Shown here: one piece after another, positions 12,428-26,628 of the stretch
How positions within the stretch are numbered: position 1 is the first letter of the stretch
Layout of the letters: each line of letters begins with the position of its first letter
Assembly (NCBI GenBank): GCA_963853835.1
Contig: OY970821.1
Coordinates: 54,084,640 to 54,148,639 of the forward strand
Length of the DNA stretch: 64,000 nucleotides
Source of the DNA: Calendula officinalis
Taxonomy: Eukaryota; Streptophyta; Magnoliopsida; Asterales; Asteraceae
Direction of reading: 5' to 3'
Made by a program: the position numbers and the translations under genes
Notes under the pieces: model-generated
Database searches by the model: none
Told to the model about the DNA's origin: nothing
What the model saw: the letters and a program-made list of their open reading frames with translations, nothing else

Positions 12428-13819
12428 CTCTTCAATATCCAAGATTGTGTGACAAAATGTGCTATATTAAAACATTCATAACTTTCAGCTCGGGTGTCCG
12501 TTTCACGCCCACGAGTAACCAAAATAGCTGGTTCGTTCGTCACTGCCAAGAACAAGTTCGGCCCGAACTCTTCACTGTTCCCGGCCCGAACTTCATTTTC
12601 GGCCCGAACTTCAACCTCGGCCCGAACATCAACCTCGGCCCGAACTCCGACCTCGGCCCGAACTTCAACCTCGGCCCGAACATCATCCTCGGCCCAAACA
12701 CCAAACTTTGGCCCGAACACCACTTCAGCCCGAACATCCCACTTCGGCCCGAACACCATTTCGGCCCGAACATCCCTCTTCGGCCCGAACTCTTCAATAT
12801 CCAAGATTGTGTGACAAAAGGTGCTATACTAAAACATTCATAACTTTCAGCTCGGGTGTCCGTTTCACGCCCACGAGTAACCAAAATAGCTGGTTCGTTC
12901 GTCATTGCCAAGAACAAGTTCGGCCCGAACTCTTCACTGTTCCCGGCCCGAACTTCATTTTCGGCCCAAACTTCAACCACGGCCCGAACTTCAACCTCGG
13001 CTCGAACTCCGACCTCGGCCCGAACTTCAACCTCGGCCCGAACATCAGCCTCGGCTCGAACACCGAACTTCGGCCCGAACACCACTTCGGCCCGAACATC
13101 CCATTTCGGCCCGAACACCACTTCGGCCCGAACATCCCTCTTCGGCCCGAACTCTTCAATATCCAAGATTGTGTGACAAAAGGTGCTATACTAAAACATT
13201 CATAACTTTCAGCTCGGGTGTCCGTTTCACGCCCATGAGTAACCAAAATAGCTGGTTCGTTCGTCACTACCAAGAACAAGTTCGGCCCGAACTCTTCACT
13301 GTTCCCGGCCCAAACTTCATTTTCGGCCCGAACTTCAACCTCGGCCCGAACTTCAACCTCGGCCCGAACTCCGACCTCGGCCCGAACTTCAACCTCGGCC
13401 CGAACATCATCCTCGGCCCGAACACCGAACTTCGGCCCGAACACCACTTCGGCCCGAACACCACTTCGGCCCGAACTCTTCAATATCCAAGATTGTGTGA
13501 CAAAAGGTGCTATACTAAAACATTCATAACTTTCAGCTCGGGTGTCCGTTTCACGCCCACGAGTAACCAAAATAGCTGGTTCGTTCGTCACTGCCAAGAA
13601 AAAGTTCGGCCCGAACTCTTCACTGTTCCCGGCCTGAACTTCATTTTCGGCCCGAACTTCAACCTCGGCCCGAACATCATCCTCGGCCCGAACACCGAAC
13701 TTCGGCCCGAACACGACTTCGGCCCGAACATCCCTCTTCGGCCCGAACACCACTTCGGCCCGAACATCCCTCTTCGGCCCGAACACCACTTCGGCCCGAA
13801 CATCCCTTTTCGGCCAGAA
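12428..13819 (+). repeat. 1392 bp satellite segment related to the next unit
   Basis: Modules start near 12428, 12790, 13152 and 13476. The first two monomers recur at 13820-14543 with a constant 1392 bp offset, including private variants such as the diverged sub-repeat around CCAAACACCAAACTTTGGCC (12693-12712 and 14085-14104) and CTCGGCTCGAAC cores. It appears to be the partial parent, or a partial copy, of the start of the 4 kb unit. Confidence 0.8.
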
Positions 13820-16800
13820 CTCTTCAATATCCAAGATTGTGTGACAAAAGGTGGTATACTAAAACATTCATAACTTTCAGCTCGGGTGTCCATTTCACGC
13901 CCACGAGTAACCAAAATAGCTGGTTCGTTCGTCACTGCCAAGAACAAGTTCGGCCCGAACTCTTCACTGTTCCCGGCCCGAACTTCATTTTCGGCCCGAA
14001 CTTCAACCTCGGCCCGAACATCAACCTCGGCCCGAACTCCGACCTCGGCCCGAACTTCAACCTCGGCCCGAACATCATCCTCGGCCCAAACACCAAACTT
14101 TGGCCCGAACACCACTTCGGCCCGAACATCCCACTTCGGCCCGAACACCATTTCGGCCCGAACATCCCTCTTCGGCCCGAACTCTTCAATATCCAAGATT
14201 GTGTGACAAAAGGTGCTATACTAAAACATTCATAACTTTCAGCTCGGGTGTCCGTTTCACGCCCACGAGTAACCAAAATAGCTGGTTCGTTCGTCATTGC
14301 CAAGAACAAGTTCGGCCCGAACTCTTCACTGTTCCCGGCCCGAACTTCATTTTCGGCCCAAACTTCAACCACGGCCCGAACTTCAACCTCGGCTCGAACT
14401 CCGACCTCGGCCCGAACTTCAACCTCGGCACGAACATCAGCCTCGGCTCGAACACCGAACTTCGGCCCGAACACCACTTCGGCCCGAACATCCCATTTCG
14501 GCCCGAACACCACTTCGGCCCGAACATCCCTCTTCGGCCCGAACTCTTCAATATCCAAGATTGTGTGACAAAAGGTGCTATACTAAAACATTCATAACTT
14601 TCAGCTCGGGTGTCCGTTTCACGCCCACGAGAAACCAAAATAGCTGGTTCGTTCGTCAATGCCAAGAACAAGTTCGTCCCGAACTCTTCACTGTTCCCGG
14701 CCCGAACTTCATTTTCGGCCCGAACTTCAACCTCGGCCCGAACTCCGACCTCGGCCTGAACTTCAACCTCGGCCCGAACATCATCCTCGGCCCGAACACC
14801 GAACTTCGGCCCGAACACCACTTCGGCCCGAACACCACTTCGGCCCGAACATCCCACTACGGCCCGAACACCACTTCGGCCCGAACATCCCTCTTCGGCC
14901 CGAACTCTTCAATATCCAAGATTGTGTGACAAAATGTGATATACTAAAACATTCATAACTTTCAGCTCGGGTGTCCGTTTCACGCCCACGAGAAACCAAA
15001 ATAGCTTGTTCGTTCGTCACTGCCAAGAACAAGTTCGTCCCGAACTCTTCACTGTTCCCAGCCCGAACTTCATTTTCGGCCCGAACTTCAACCTCGGCCC
15101 GAACTTCAACCTCGGCCCGAACTCCGACCTCGGCCCGAACATCAACCTCGGCCCGAACATCATCCTCGGCCCGAACACCGAACTTCGGCCCGAACACCAC
15201 TTCGGCCCGAACACCACTTCGGCCCGAACATCCCTCTTCGGCCCGAACTCTTCAATATCCAAGATTGTGTGACAAAAGGTGCTATACTAAAACATTCATA
15301 ACTTTCAGCTCGGGTGTCCGTTTCACGCCCACGAGTAACCAAAATAGCTGGTTCGTTCGTCACTACCAAGAACAAGTTCGGCCCGAACTCTTCACTGTTC
15401 CCGGCCCGAACTTCATTTTCGGCCGAACTTCAACCTCGGCCCGAACTTCAACCTCGGCCCGAACTCCGACCTCGGCCCGAACTTCAACCTCGGCCCGAAC
15501 ATCATCCTCGGCCCGAACACCGAACTTCGGCCAGAACACCACTTCGGCCCGAACACCACTTCGGCCCGAACTCTTCAATATCCAAGATTGTGTGACAAAA
15601 GGTGCTATACTAAAACATTCATAACTTTCAGCTCGGGTGTCTGTTTCACGCCCACGAGTAACCAAAATAGCTGGTTCGTTTGTCACTGCCAAGAACAAGT
15701 TCGGCCCGAACTTCAACCTTGGCCCGAACTCCGACCTCGGCCCAAACTTCAACCTCGGCCCGAACATCATCTTCGGCCCGAACACCGAACTTCGGCCCGA
15801 ACACCACTTCGGCCCGAACACCACTTCGGCTCGAACATCCCACTTCGGCTCGAACACCACTTCGGCCCGAACATCCCTCTTCGGCCCGAACTCTTCAATA
15901 TCCAAGATTGTGTGACAAAAGGTGTTATACTAAAACATTCATAACTTTCAGCTCGGGTGTCCGTTTCACGCCCACGAGAAATGAAAATAGCTGGTTCGTT
16001 CGTCACTGCCAAGAACAAGTTCGTCCCGAACTCTTCACTGTTCCCGGCCTGAACTTCATTTTCGGCCCGAACTTCAACCTCGGCCCGAACTTCAACCTCG
16101 GCCCGAACTCCGACCTCGGCCCGAACTTCAGCCTCGGCCCGAACATCATCCTCGGCCCGAACACCGAACTTCGGCCCGAACACCACTTCGGCCCGAACAC
16201 CACTTCGGCCCGAACACCACTTCGGCCCGAACACCACTTCGGCCCGAACGTACCACTACGGCCCGAACACCACTTCGGCCCGAACATCCCTCTTCGGTCC
16301 GAACACCACTTCGGCCCGAACATCATCCTCGGCCCGAACATCATCCTCGGCCCGAACACCACTTCTGCCCGAACATCCCACTTCGGTCCGAACACCACTT
16401 CGGCCCGAACATCCCTCTTCGGCCCGAACTCTTCAATATCCAAGATTGTGTGACAAAAGGTGCTATACTAAAACATTCAAAACTTTCAGCTCGGGTGTCC
16501 GTTTCACGCCCACGAGTAACCAAAAGAGTTGGTTCGTTTGTCACTGCCAAGAACAAGTTCGGCCCGAACTCTTCACTGTTCCCAGCCCGAACTTCATTTT
16601 CGGCCCGAACTTCAACCTCGGCCCGAACTTCAACCTCGGCCCGAACTCCGACCTCGGCCCGAACTTCAACCTCGGCCCGAACATCATCCTCGGCCTGAAC
16701 ACCGAACTTCGGCCCGAACACCACTTCGGCCCGAACACCACTTCGGCCCGAACATCCCACTTCGGCCCGAACACCACTTCGGCCCGAACATCCCTCTTCG

Positions 16801-17857
16801 GCCCGAACTCTTCAATATCCCAGATTGTGTGACAAAAGGTGCTATACTAAAATATTCATAACTTTCAGCTCGGGTGTCCGTTTCACGCCCACGAGTAACC
16901 AAAATAGCTGGTTCGTTCGTCACTGCCAAGATCAAGTTCGGCCCGAACTCTTCACTGTTCCCGGCCCGAACTTCATTTTCGGCCCGAACTTCAACCTCGG
17001 CCCGAACTTCAACCTCGGCCCGAACTCCGACCTCGGCCCGAAATTCCCCCTCGGCCCGAACATCATCCTCGGCCCGAACACCGAACTTCGGCCCGAACAC
17101 CACTTAGGTCCGAACATCCCACTTCGGCCCGAACACCACTTCGGCCCGAACATCCCTCTTCGGCCCGAACTCTTCAATATCCAAGATTGTGTGACAAAAG
17201 GTGCTATACTAAAACATTCATAACTTTCAGCTCGGGTGTCCGTTTCACGCCCACGAGTAACCAAAATAGCTGGTTCATTCGTCACTGCCAAGAACAAGTT
17301 CGGCCCGATCTCTTCACTGTTCCGGGCCCGAACTTCATTTTCGGCCCGAACTTCAACCTCGGCCCGAACTTCAACCTCGGCCCGAACTCCGACCTCGGCC
17401 CAAACTTCAACCTCGGCCCGAACATCATCCTCGGCCCGAACACCACTTCGGCCCGAACATCCCACTTCGGCCCGAACACCACTTCGGCCCGAACATCCCT
17501 CTTCGGCCCGAACTCTTCAATATCCAAGATTGTGTGACAAACGGTGCTATACTAAAACATTCATAACTTTCAGCTCGGGTGTCCGTTTCACGCCCACGAG
17601 TAAACAAAATAGCTGGTTCGTTCGTCACTGCCAAGAACAAGTTCGGCCCGAACTCTTAACGGTTCCCGGCCCGAACTTCATTTTCGGCCCGAACTGCAAC
17701 CTCGGCCCGAACTTCAACCTCGGCCCGAACTCCGACCTCGGCCCGAACTTCAACCTCGGCCCGAACATCATCATCGTCCCGAACCCCGAACTTCGGCCCG
17801 AACACCACTTCGGTCCGAACATCCCACTTCGGCCCGAACATCCCTCTTCGGCCCGAA
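13820..17857 (+). repeat. Higher-order repeat unit 2, copy A (4038 bp)
   Basis: Eleven monomers have spacings 362, 362, 361, 343, 323, 320, 541, 376, 362, 342 and 346 bp. The same series follows in copy B. The unit includes a 541 bp expanded monomer and modules of the GAGAAACC type. By eye it matches copy B with only a handful of base differences (for example at about 15533, 15829, 15881 and 16846) plus two 17 bp sub-repeats present here and absent there. Confidence 0.92.
15891..16431 (+). repeat. Expanded 541 bp monomer, copy in unit 2A
   Basis: The accactt portion of the block is amplified and followed by an unusual series: an AACGTACCACTACGG sub-repeat, alternating atccctctt and accactt spacers, then two tandem atcatcct spacers. 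A matching 541 bp monomer lies at 19895-20435 in unit 2B. It is the longest monomer in the window. Confidence 0.86.
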
Positions 17858-20800
17858 CTCTTCAATAACCAAGATTGTGTGACAAAAGGTGGTATACTAA
17901 AACATTCATAACTTTCAGCTCGGGTGTCCATTTCACGCCCACGAGTAACCAAAATAGCTGGTTCGTTCGTCACAGCCAAGAACAAGTTCGGCCCGAACTC
18001 TTCACTGTTCCCGGCCCGAACTTCATTTTCGGCCCGAACTTCAACCTCGGCCCGAACATCAACCTCGGCCCGAACTCCGACCTCGGCCCGAACTTCAACC
18101 TCGGCCCGAACATCATCCTCGGCCCAAACACCAAACTTTGGCCCGAACACCACTTCGGCCCGAACATCCCACTTCGGCCCGAACATCCCTCTTCGGCCCG
18201 AACTCTTCAATATCCAAGATTGTGTGACAAAAGGTGCTATACTAAAACATTCATAACTTTCAGCTCGGGTGTCCGTTTCACGCCCACGAGTAACCAAAAT
18301 AGCTGGTTCGTTCGTCATTGCCAAGAACAAGTTCGGCCCGAACTCTTCACTGTTCCCGGCCCGAACTTCATTTTCGGCCCAAACTTCAACCACGGCCCGA
18401 ACTTCAACCTCGGCTCGAACTCCGACCTCGGCCCGAACTTCAACCTCGGCACGAACATCAGCCTCGGCTCGAACACCGAACTTCGGCCCGAACACCACTT
18501 CGGCCCGAACATCCCATTTCGGCCCGAACACCACTTCGGCCCGAACATCCCTCTTCGGCCCGAACTCTTCAATATCCAAGATTGTGTGACAAAAGGTGCT
18601 ATACTAAAACATTCATAACTTTCAGCTCGGGTGTCCGTTTCACGCCCACGAGAAACCAAAATAGCTGGTTCGTTCGTCAATGCCAAGAACAAGTTCGTCC
18701 CGAACTCTTCACTGTTCCCGGCCCGAACTTCATTTTCGGCCCGAACTTCAACCTCGGCCCGAACTCCGACCTCGGCCTGAACTTCAACCTCGGCCCGAAC
18801 ATCATCCTCGGCCCGAACACCGAACTTCGGCCCGAACACCACTTCGGCCCGAACATCCCACTACGGCCCGAACACCACTTCGGCCCGAACATCCCTCTTC
18901 GGCCCGAACTCTTCAATATCCAAGATTGTGTGACAAAATGTGATATACTAAAACATTCATAACTTTCAGCTCGGGTGTCCGTTTCACGCCCACGAGAAAC
19001 CAAAATAGCTTGTTCGTTCGTCACTGCCAAGAACAAGTTCGTCCCGAACTCTTCACTGTTCCCAGCCCGAACTTCATTTTCGGCCCGAACTTCAACCTCG
19101 GCCCGAACTTCAACCTCGGCCCGAACTCCGACCTCGGCCCGAACATCAACCTCGGCCCGAACATCATCCTCGGCCCGAACACCGAACTTCGGCCCGAACA
19201 CCACTTCGGCCCGAACACCACTTCGGCCCGAACATCCCTCTTCGGCCCGAACTCTTCAATATCCAAGATTGTGTGACAAAAGGTGCTATACTAAAACATT
19301 CATAACTTTCAGCTCGGGTGTCCGTTTCACGCCCACGAGTAACCAAAATAGCTGGTTCGTTCGTCACTACCAAGAACAAGTTCGGCCCGAACTCTTCACT
19401 GTTCCCGGCCCGAACTTCATTTTCGGCCGAACTTCAACCTCGGCCCGAACTTCAACCTCGGCCCGAACTCCGACCTCGGCCCGAACTTCAACCTCGGCCC
19501 GAACATCATCCTCGGCCCGAACACCGAACTTCGGCCCGAACACCACTTCGGCCCGAACACCACTTCGGCCCGAACTCTTCAATATCCAAGATTGTGTGAC
19601 AAAAGGTGCTATACTAAAACATTCATAACTTTCAGCTCGGGTGTCTGTTTCACGCCCACGAGTAACCAAAATAGCTGGTTCGTTTGTCACTGCCAAGAAC
19701 AAGTTCGGCCCGAACTTCAACCTTGGCCCGAACTCCGACCTCGGCCCAAACTTCAACCTCGGCCCGAACATCATCTTCGGCCCGAACACCGAACTTCGGC
19801 CCGAACACCACTTCGGCCCGAACACCACTTCGGCCCGAACATCCCACTTCGGCTCGAACACCACTTCGGCCCGAACATCTCTCTTCGGCCCGAACTCTTC
19901 AATATCCAAGATTGTGTGACAAAAGGTGTTATACTAAAACATTCATAACTTTCAGCTCGGGTGTCCGTTTCACGCCCACGAGAAATGAAAATAGCTGGTT
20001 CGTTCGTCACTGCCAAGAACAAGTTCGTCCCGAACTCTTCACTGTTCCCGGCCTGAACTTCATTTTCGGCCCGAACTTCAACCTCGGCCCGAACTTCAAC
20101 CTCGGCCCGAACTCCGACCTCGGCCCGAACTTCAGCCTCGGCCCGAACATCATCCTCGGCCCGAACACCGAACTTCGGCCCGAACACCACTTCGGCCCGA
20201 ACACCACTTCGGCCCGAACACCACTTCGGCCCGAACACCACTTCGGCCCGAACGTACCACTACGGCCCGAACACCACTTCGGCCCGAACATCCCTCTTCG
20301 GTCCGAACACCACTTCGGCCCGAACATCATCCTCGGCCCGAACATCATCCTCGGCCCGAACACCACTTCTGCCCGAACATCCCACTTCGGTCCGAACACC
20401 ACTTCGGCCCGAACATCCCTCTTCGGCCCGAACTCTTCAATATCCAAGATTGTGTGACAAAAGGTGCTATACTAAAACATTCAAAACTTTCAGCTCGGGT
20501 GTCCGTTTCACGCCCACGAGTAACCAAAAGAGTTGGTTCGTTTGTCACTGCCAAGAACAAGTTCGGCCCGAACTCTTCACTGTTCCCAGCCCGAACTTCA
20601 TTTTCGGCCCGAACTTCAACCTCGGCCCGAACTTCAACCTCGGCCCGAACTCCGACCTCGGCCCGAACTTCAACCTCGGCCCGAACATCATCCTCGGCCT
20701 GAACACCGAACTTCGGCCCGAACACCACTTCGGCCCGAACACCACTTCGGCCCGAACATCCCACTTCGGCCCGAACACCACTTCGGCCCGAACATCCCTC

Positions 20801-21861
20801 TTCGGCCCGAACTCTTCAATATCCCAGATTGTGTGACAAAAGGTGCTGTACTAAAATATTCATAACTTTCAGCTCGGGTGTCCGTTTCACGCCCACGAGT
20901 AACCAAAATAGCTGGTTCGTTCGTCACTGCCAAGATCAAGTTCGGCCCGAACTCTTCACTGTTCCCGGCCCGAACTTCATTTTCGGCCCGAACTTCAACC
21001 TCGGCCCGAACTTCAACCTCGGCCCGAACTCCGACCTCGGCCCGAAATTCCCCCTCGGCCCGAACATCATCCTCGGCCCGAACACCGAACTTCGGCCCGA
21101 ACACCACTTAGGTCCGAACATCCCACTTCGGCCCGAACACCACTTCGGCCCGAACATCCCTCTTCGGCCCGAACTCTTCAATATCCAAGATTGTGTGACA
21201 AAAGGTGCTATACTAAAACATTCATAACTTTCAGCTCGGGTGTCCGTTTCACGCCCACGAGTAACCAAAATAGCTGGTTCATTCGTCACTGCCAAGAACA
21301 AGTTCGGCCCGATCTCTTCACTGTTCCGGGCCCGAACTTCATTTTCGGCCCGAACTTCAACCTCGGCCCGAACTTCAACCTCGGCCCGAACTCCGACCTC
21401 GGCCCAAACTTCAACCTCGGCCCGAACATCATCCTCGGCCCGAACACCACTTCGGCCCGAACATCCCACTTCGGCCCGAACACCACTTCGGCCCGAACAT
21501 CCCTCTTCGGCCCGAACTCTTCAATATCCAAGATTGTGTGACAAACGGTGCTATACTAAAACATTCATAACTTTCAGCTCGGGTGTCCGTTTCACGCCCA
21601 CGAGTAAACAAAATAGCTGGTTCGTTCGTCACTGCCAAGAACAAGTTCGGCCCGAACTCTTAACGGTTCCCGGCCCGAACTTCATTTTCGGCCCGAACTG
21701 CAACCTCGGCCCGAACTTCAACCTCGGCCCGAACTCCGACCTCGGCCCGAACTTCAACCTCGGCCCGAACATCATCATCGTCCCGAACCCCGAACTTCGG
21801 CCCGAACACCACTTCGGTCCGAACATCCCACTTCGGCCCGAACATCCCTCTTCGGCCCGAA
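17858..21861 (+). repeat. Higher-order repeat unit 2, copy B (4004 bp)
   Basis: This is an adjacent direct duplicate of 13820-17857, with spacings 345, 362, 344, 343, 323, 320, 541, 376, 362, 342 and 346 bp. It is 34 bp shorter because two 17 bp sub-repeats are missing, in the first and third monomers. Both copies end at the same private variant TTCAATAACC (17861 and 21865). The exchange point can therefore be placed in the ~25 bp between this variant and the GGTGGTATAC variant near 17888. The near-identity argues for a very recent event. Confidence 0.92.
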
Positions 21862-23648
21862 CTCTTCAATAACCAAGATTGTGTGACAAAAGGTGCTATA
21901 CTAAAACATTCATAACTTTCAGCTCGGGTGTCCGTTTCACGCCCACGAGAAACCAAAATAGCTGGTTCGTTCGTCACTGCCAAGAACAAGTTCGGCCCGA
22001 ACTCTTCACTGTTCCCGGCCCGAACTTCATTTTCGGCCCGAACTTCAACCTCGGCCCGAACTCTTATATATCCAAGATTGTGTAACAAAAGATGCTATAC
22101 TAAAACATTTATAACTTTCAGCTCGGGTGTCCGTTTCACGCCCACGAATAACCAAAATAGCTGGTTCATTCGTCACTGCCAAGAAAAAGTTCGGCCCGAT
22201 CTCTTCACTGTTCCCGGCCCGAACTTCATTTTCGGCCCGAACTTCAACCTCGGTTCGAACTTCAACCTCGGCCCGAACTCCGACCTCGGCCCGAACTTCA
22301 ACCTCGGCCCGAACATCATCCTCGGCCCGAACACCACTTCGGCCCGAACATCCCACTTCGGCCCGAACACCACTTCGGCCCGAACATCCCTCTTCGGCCC
22401 GAACTCTTCAATATCCAAGATTGTGTGACAAACGGTGCTATACTAAAACATTCATAACTTTCAGCTTGGGTGTCCGTTTCACGCCCACGAGTAACCAAAA
22501 TAGCTGGTTCGTTCGTCACTTCCAAGAACAAGTTCGGCCCGAACTCTTCACTGTTCCCGGCCCGAACTTCATTTTCGGCCCGAACTGCAACCTCGGCCCG
22601 AACTTCAACCTCGGCCCGAACTCCGACCTCGGCCCGAACTTCATCCTCGGCCCAAACATCATCCTCGGCCCAAACACCGAACTTCGGCCCGAACACCACT
22701 TCGGTCCGAACATCCCACTTCGGCCCGAACACTACTTCGGCCCGAACATCCCTCATCGGCCCGAACTCTTCAATATCCAAGATTGTGTGACAAAAGGTGC
22801 TATATTAAAACATTCATAACTTTCAGCTCGGGTGTCCGTTTCACGCCCACGAGTAACCAAAATAGCTGGTTCGTTCGTCACTGCCAAGAACAAGTTCGCC
22901 CGATCTCTTCACTGTTCCCGGCCCGAACTTCATTTTCGGCCCGAACTTCAACCTCATTTCGAACTTCAACCTCGGCCCGAACTCCGACCTCGGTCCGAAC
23001 TTCAACCTCGGCCCGAACATCATCCTCGGCCCGAACACCACTTCTGCCCGAACATCCCACTTCGGTCCGAACACCACTTCGGCCCGAACATCCCTCTTCG
23101 GCCCGAACTCTTCAATATCCAAGATTGTGTGACAAAAGGTGCTATACTAAAACATTCATAACTTTCAGCTCGGGTGTCCGTTTCACGCCCACGAGAAACC
23201 AAAATAGCTGGTTCGTTCGTCACTGCCAAGAACAAGTTCGGCCCGAAGTCTTCTCTGTTCCCGGCCCGAACTTCATTTTCGGCCCGAACTGCAACCTCGG
23301 CCCGAACTTCAACCTCGGCCCGAAGTCTTCAATATCCAAGATTGTGTAACAAAAGGTGCTATACTAAAACATTTATAACTTTCAGCTCGGGTGTCCGTTT
23401 CACGCCCACGAGTAACCAAAATAGCTGGTTCGTTCGTCACTACCAAGAACAAGTTCGGCCCGAACTCTTCACTGTTCCCGGCCCGAACTTCATTTTCGGC
23501 CCGAACTTCAACCTCGGCCCGAACTTCAACCTCGGCCCGAACTCCGACCTCGGCCCGAACTTCAACCTCGGCCCGAACATCATCCTCGGCCCGAACACCG
23601 AACTTCAGCCCGAACACCACTTCGGCCCGAACACCACTTCGGCCCGAA
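21862..23648 (+). repeat. Satellite segment with two truncated monomers
   Basis: Modules start near 21862, 22061, 22404, 22766, 23108 and 23325. The monomers at 21862 (199 bp) and 23108 (217 bp) have lost most of the block. They pass from an early ttcaacct sub-repeat straight into the next module, which suggests deletions with breakpoints inside the core CGGCCCGAAC. Confidence 0.82.
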
Positions 23649-26628
23649 CTCTTCAATATCCAAGATTGTGTGACAAAAGGTGCTATACTAAAACATTCAT
23701 AACTTTCAGCTCGGGTGTCCGTTTCACGCCCACGAGTGACCAAAATAGCTGGTTCGTTCGTCACTGCCAAGAACAAGTTCGGCCCGAACTCTTCACTGTT
23801 CCCGGCCCGAACTTCAACCTCGGCCCGAACTTCAACCTCGGCCCGAACTCCGACCTCGGCCCGAACTTCAACCTCGGCCCGAACATCATCCTCGGCCCGA
23901 ACAACGAACTTCGGCCCGAACACCACTTCGGCCCGAACACCACTTCGGCCCGAACATCCCACTTCGGCCCAAACACCACTTCGGCCCGAACATCCGTCTT
24001 CGGCCCGAACTCTTCAATATCCAAGATTGTGTGACAAAAGGTGCTATATTAAAACATTCATGACTTTCAGCTCGGGTGTCCGTTTCACGCCCACGAGTAA
24101 CCAAAATAGCTGGTTCGTTCGTCACTGCCAAGAACAAGTTCGGCCCGAACTCTTCACTGTTCCAGGCCCGAACTTCATTTTCGGCCCGAACTTCAACCTC
24201 GGCCCGAACTTCAACCTCGACCCGAACTCCGACCTCGGCCCGAACTTCGAACTCGGCCCGAACATCATCCTCGGCCCGAACACTGAACTTCGGCCCGAAC
24301 ACCACTTCGGCCCGAACACCACTTCGGCCCGAACATCCCACTTCGGCCCGAACACCACTTCGGCCCGAACATCCCTCTTCGGCCCGAACTCTTCAATATC
24401 CAAGATTGTGTGTCAAAAGGTGCTATACTAAAACATTCATAACTTTCAGCTCGGGTGTCCGTTTCACGCCCACGAGTGACCAAAATAGCTGGTTCGTTCG
24501 TCACTGCCAAGAACAAGTTCGGCCCGAACTCTTCACTGTTCCCGGCCCGAACTTCATTTTCGGCCCGAACTTCAACCTCGGCCCGAACTTCAACCTCGGC
24601 CCGAACTCCGACCTCGGCCCGAACTTCAACCTCGGCCCGACCATCATCCTCGGCCCGAACAACGAACTTCGGCCCGAACACCACTTCGGCCCGAACACCA
24701 CTTCGGCCCGAACATCCCACTTCGGCCCAAACACCACTTCGGCCCGAACATCCGTCTTCGGCCCGAACTCTTCAATATCCAAGATTGTGTGACAAAAGGT
24801 GCTATATTAAAACATTCATGACTTTCAGCTCGGGTGTCCGTTTCACGCCCACGAGTAACCAAAATAGCTGGTTCGTTCGTCACTGCCAAGAACAAGTTCG
24901 GCCCGAACTCTTCACTGTTCCAGGCCCGAACTTCATTTTCGGCCCGAACTTCAACCTCGGCCCGAACTTCAACCTCGGCCCGAACTCCGACCTCGGCCCG
25001 AACTTCGAACTCGGCCCGAACATCATCCTCGGCCCGAACACTGAACTTCGGCCCGAACACCACTTCGGCCCGAACACCACTTCGGCCCGAACATCCCACT
25101 TCGGCCCGAACACCACTTCGGCCCGAACACCCCTCTTCGGCCCGAACTCTTCAATATCCAAGATTGTGTGTCAAAAGGTGCTATACTAAAACATTCATAA
25201 CTTTCAGCTCGGGTGTCTGTTTCACGCCCACGTGTGACCAAAATAGCTGGTTCGTTCGTCACTGCCAAGAACAAGTTCGGCCCGAACTCTTCACTGTTCC
25301 CGGCCCGAACTTCATTTTCGGCCCGAACTTCAACCTCGGCCCGAACTTCAACCTCGGCCCGAACTCCGACCTCGGCCCGAACTTCAACCTCGGCCCGACC
25401 ATCATCCTCGGCCCGAACAACGAACTTCGGCCCGAACACCACTTCGGCCCGAACACCACTTCGGCCCGAACACCACTTCGGCCCGAACATCCCACTTCGG
25501 CCCAAACACCACTTCGGCCCGAACATCCCTCTTCGGCCCGAACTCTTCAATATCCAAGATTGTGTGACAAAAGGTGCTATATTAAAACATTCATGACTTT
25601 CAGCTCGGGTGTCCGTTTCACGCCCACGAGTAACCAAAATAGCTGGTTCGTTCGTCACTGCCAAGAACAAGTTCGGCCCGAACTCTTCACTGTTCCAGGC
25701 CCGAACTTCATTTTCGGCCCGAACTTCAACCTCGGCCCGAACTTCAACCTCGGCCCGAACTCCGACCTCGGCCCGAACTTCGAACTCGGCCCGAACATCA
25801 TCCTCGGCCCGAAAACCGAACTTCGGCCCGAACACCACTTCGGCCCGAACACCACTTCGGCCCGAACATCCCACTTCGGCCCGAACATCCCTCTTCGGCC
25901 CGAACTCTTCAATATCCAAGATTGTGTGACAAAAGGTGCTATACTAAAACATTCATAACTTTCAGCTCGGGTGTACGTTTCACGCTCACGAGTAACCAAA
26001 ATAGCTGGTTCGTTCGTCACTGCCAAGAACAAGTTCGGCCCGAACTCTTCACTGCTCCCGGCCTGAACTTCATTTTCGGCCCGAACTTCAACCTCGGCCC
26101 GAACTTCAACCTCGGCCCGAACTCCGACCTCGGCCCGAACTTCAACCTCGGCCCGAACATCATCCTCGGCCCGAACAACGAACTTCGGCCCGAACACCAC
26201 TTCGGCCCGAACATCCCACTTCGGCCCAAACACCACTTCGGCCCGAACATCCCTCTTCGGCCCGAACTCCTCAATATCCAAGATTGTGTGACAAAAGGTG
26301 CTATATTAAAACATTCATGACTTTCAGCTCGGGTGTCCGTTTCACGCCCACGAGTAACCAAAATAGCTGGTTCGTTCGTCACTGCCAAGAACAAGTTCGG
26401 CCCGAACTCTTCACTGTTCCAGGCCCGAACTTCATTTTCGGCCCGAACTTCAACCTCGGCCCGAACTTCAACCTCGGCCCGAACTCCGACCTCGGCCCGA
26501 ACTTCGAACTCGGCCCGAACATCATCCTCGGCCCGAACACCGAACTTCGGCCCGAACACCACTTCGGCCCGAACATCCCACTTCGGCCCGAACACCACTT
26601 CGGCCCGAACATCCCTCTTCGGCCCGAA
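23649..26628 (+). repeat. Dimeric higher-order repeat, about 0.75 kb x 4
   Basis: Two monomer types alternate. Type 1 starts near 23649, 24389, 25147 and 25905. Type 2 starts near 24010, 24768, 25543 and 26267, and carries GTTCCAGGCCCGAAC, a ttcgaact spacer and CATTCATGACTTTCAG. Dimer lengths are about 740, 758, 758 and 724 bp. Several modules here carry GAGTGACC, and two have the TGTGTCAAAAGG variant. Confidence 0.86.
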
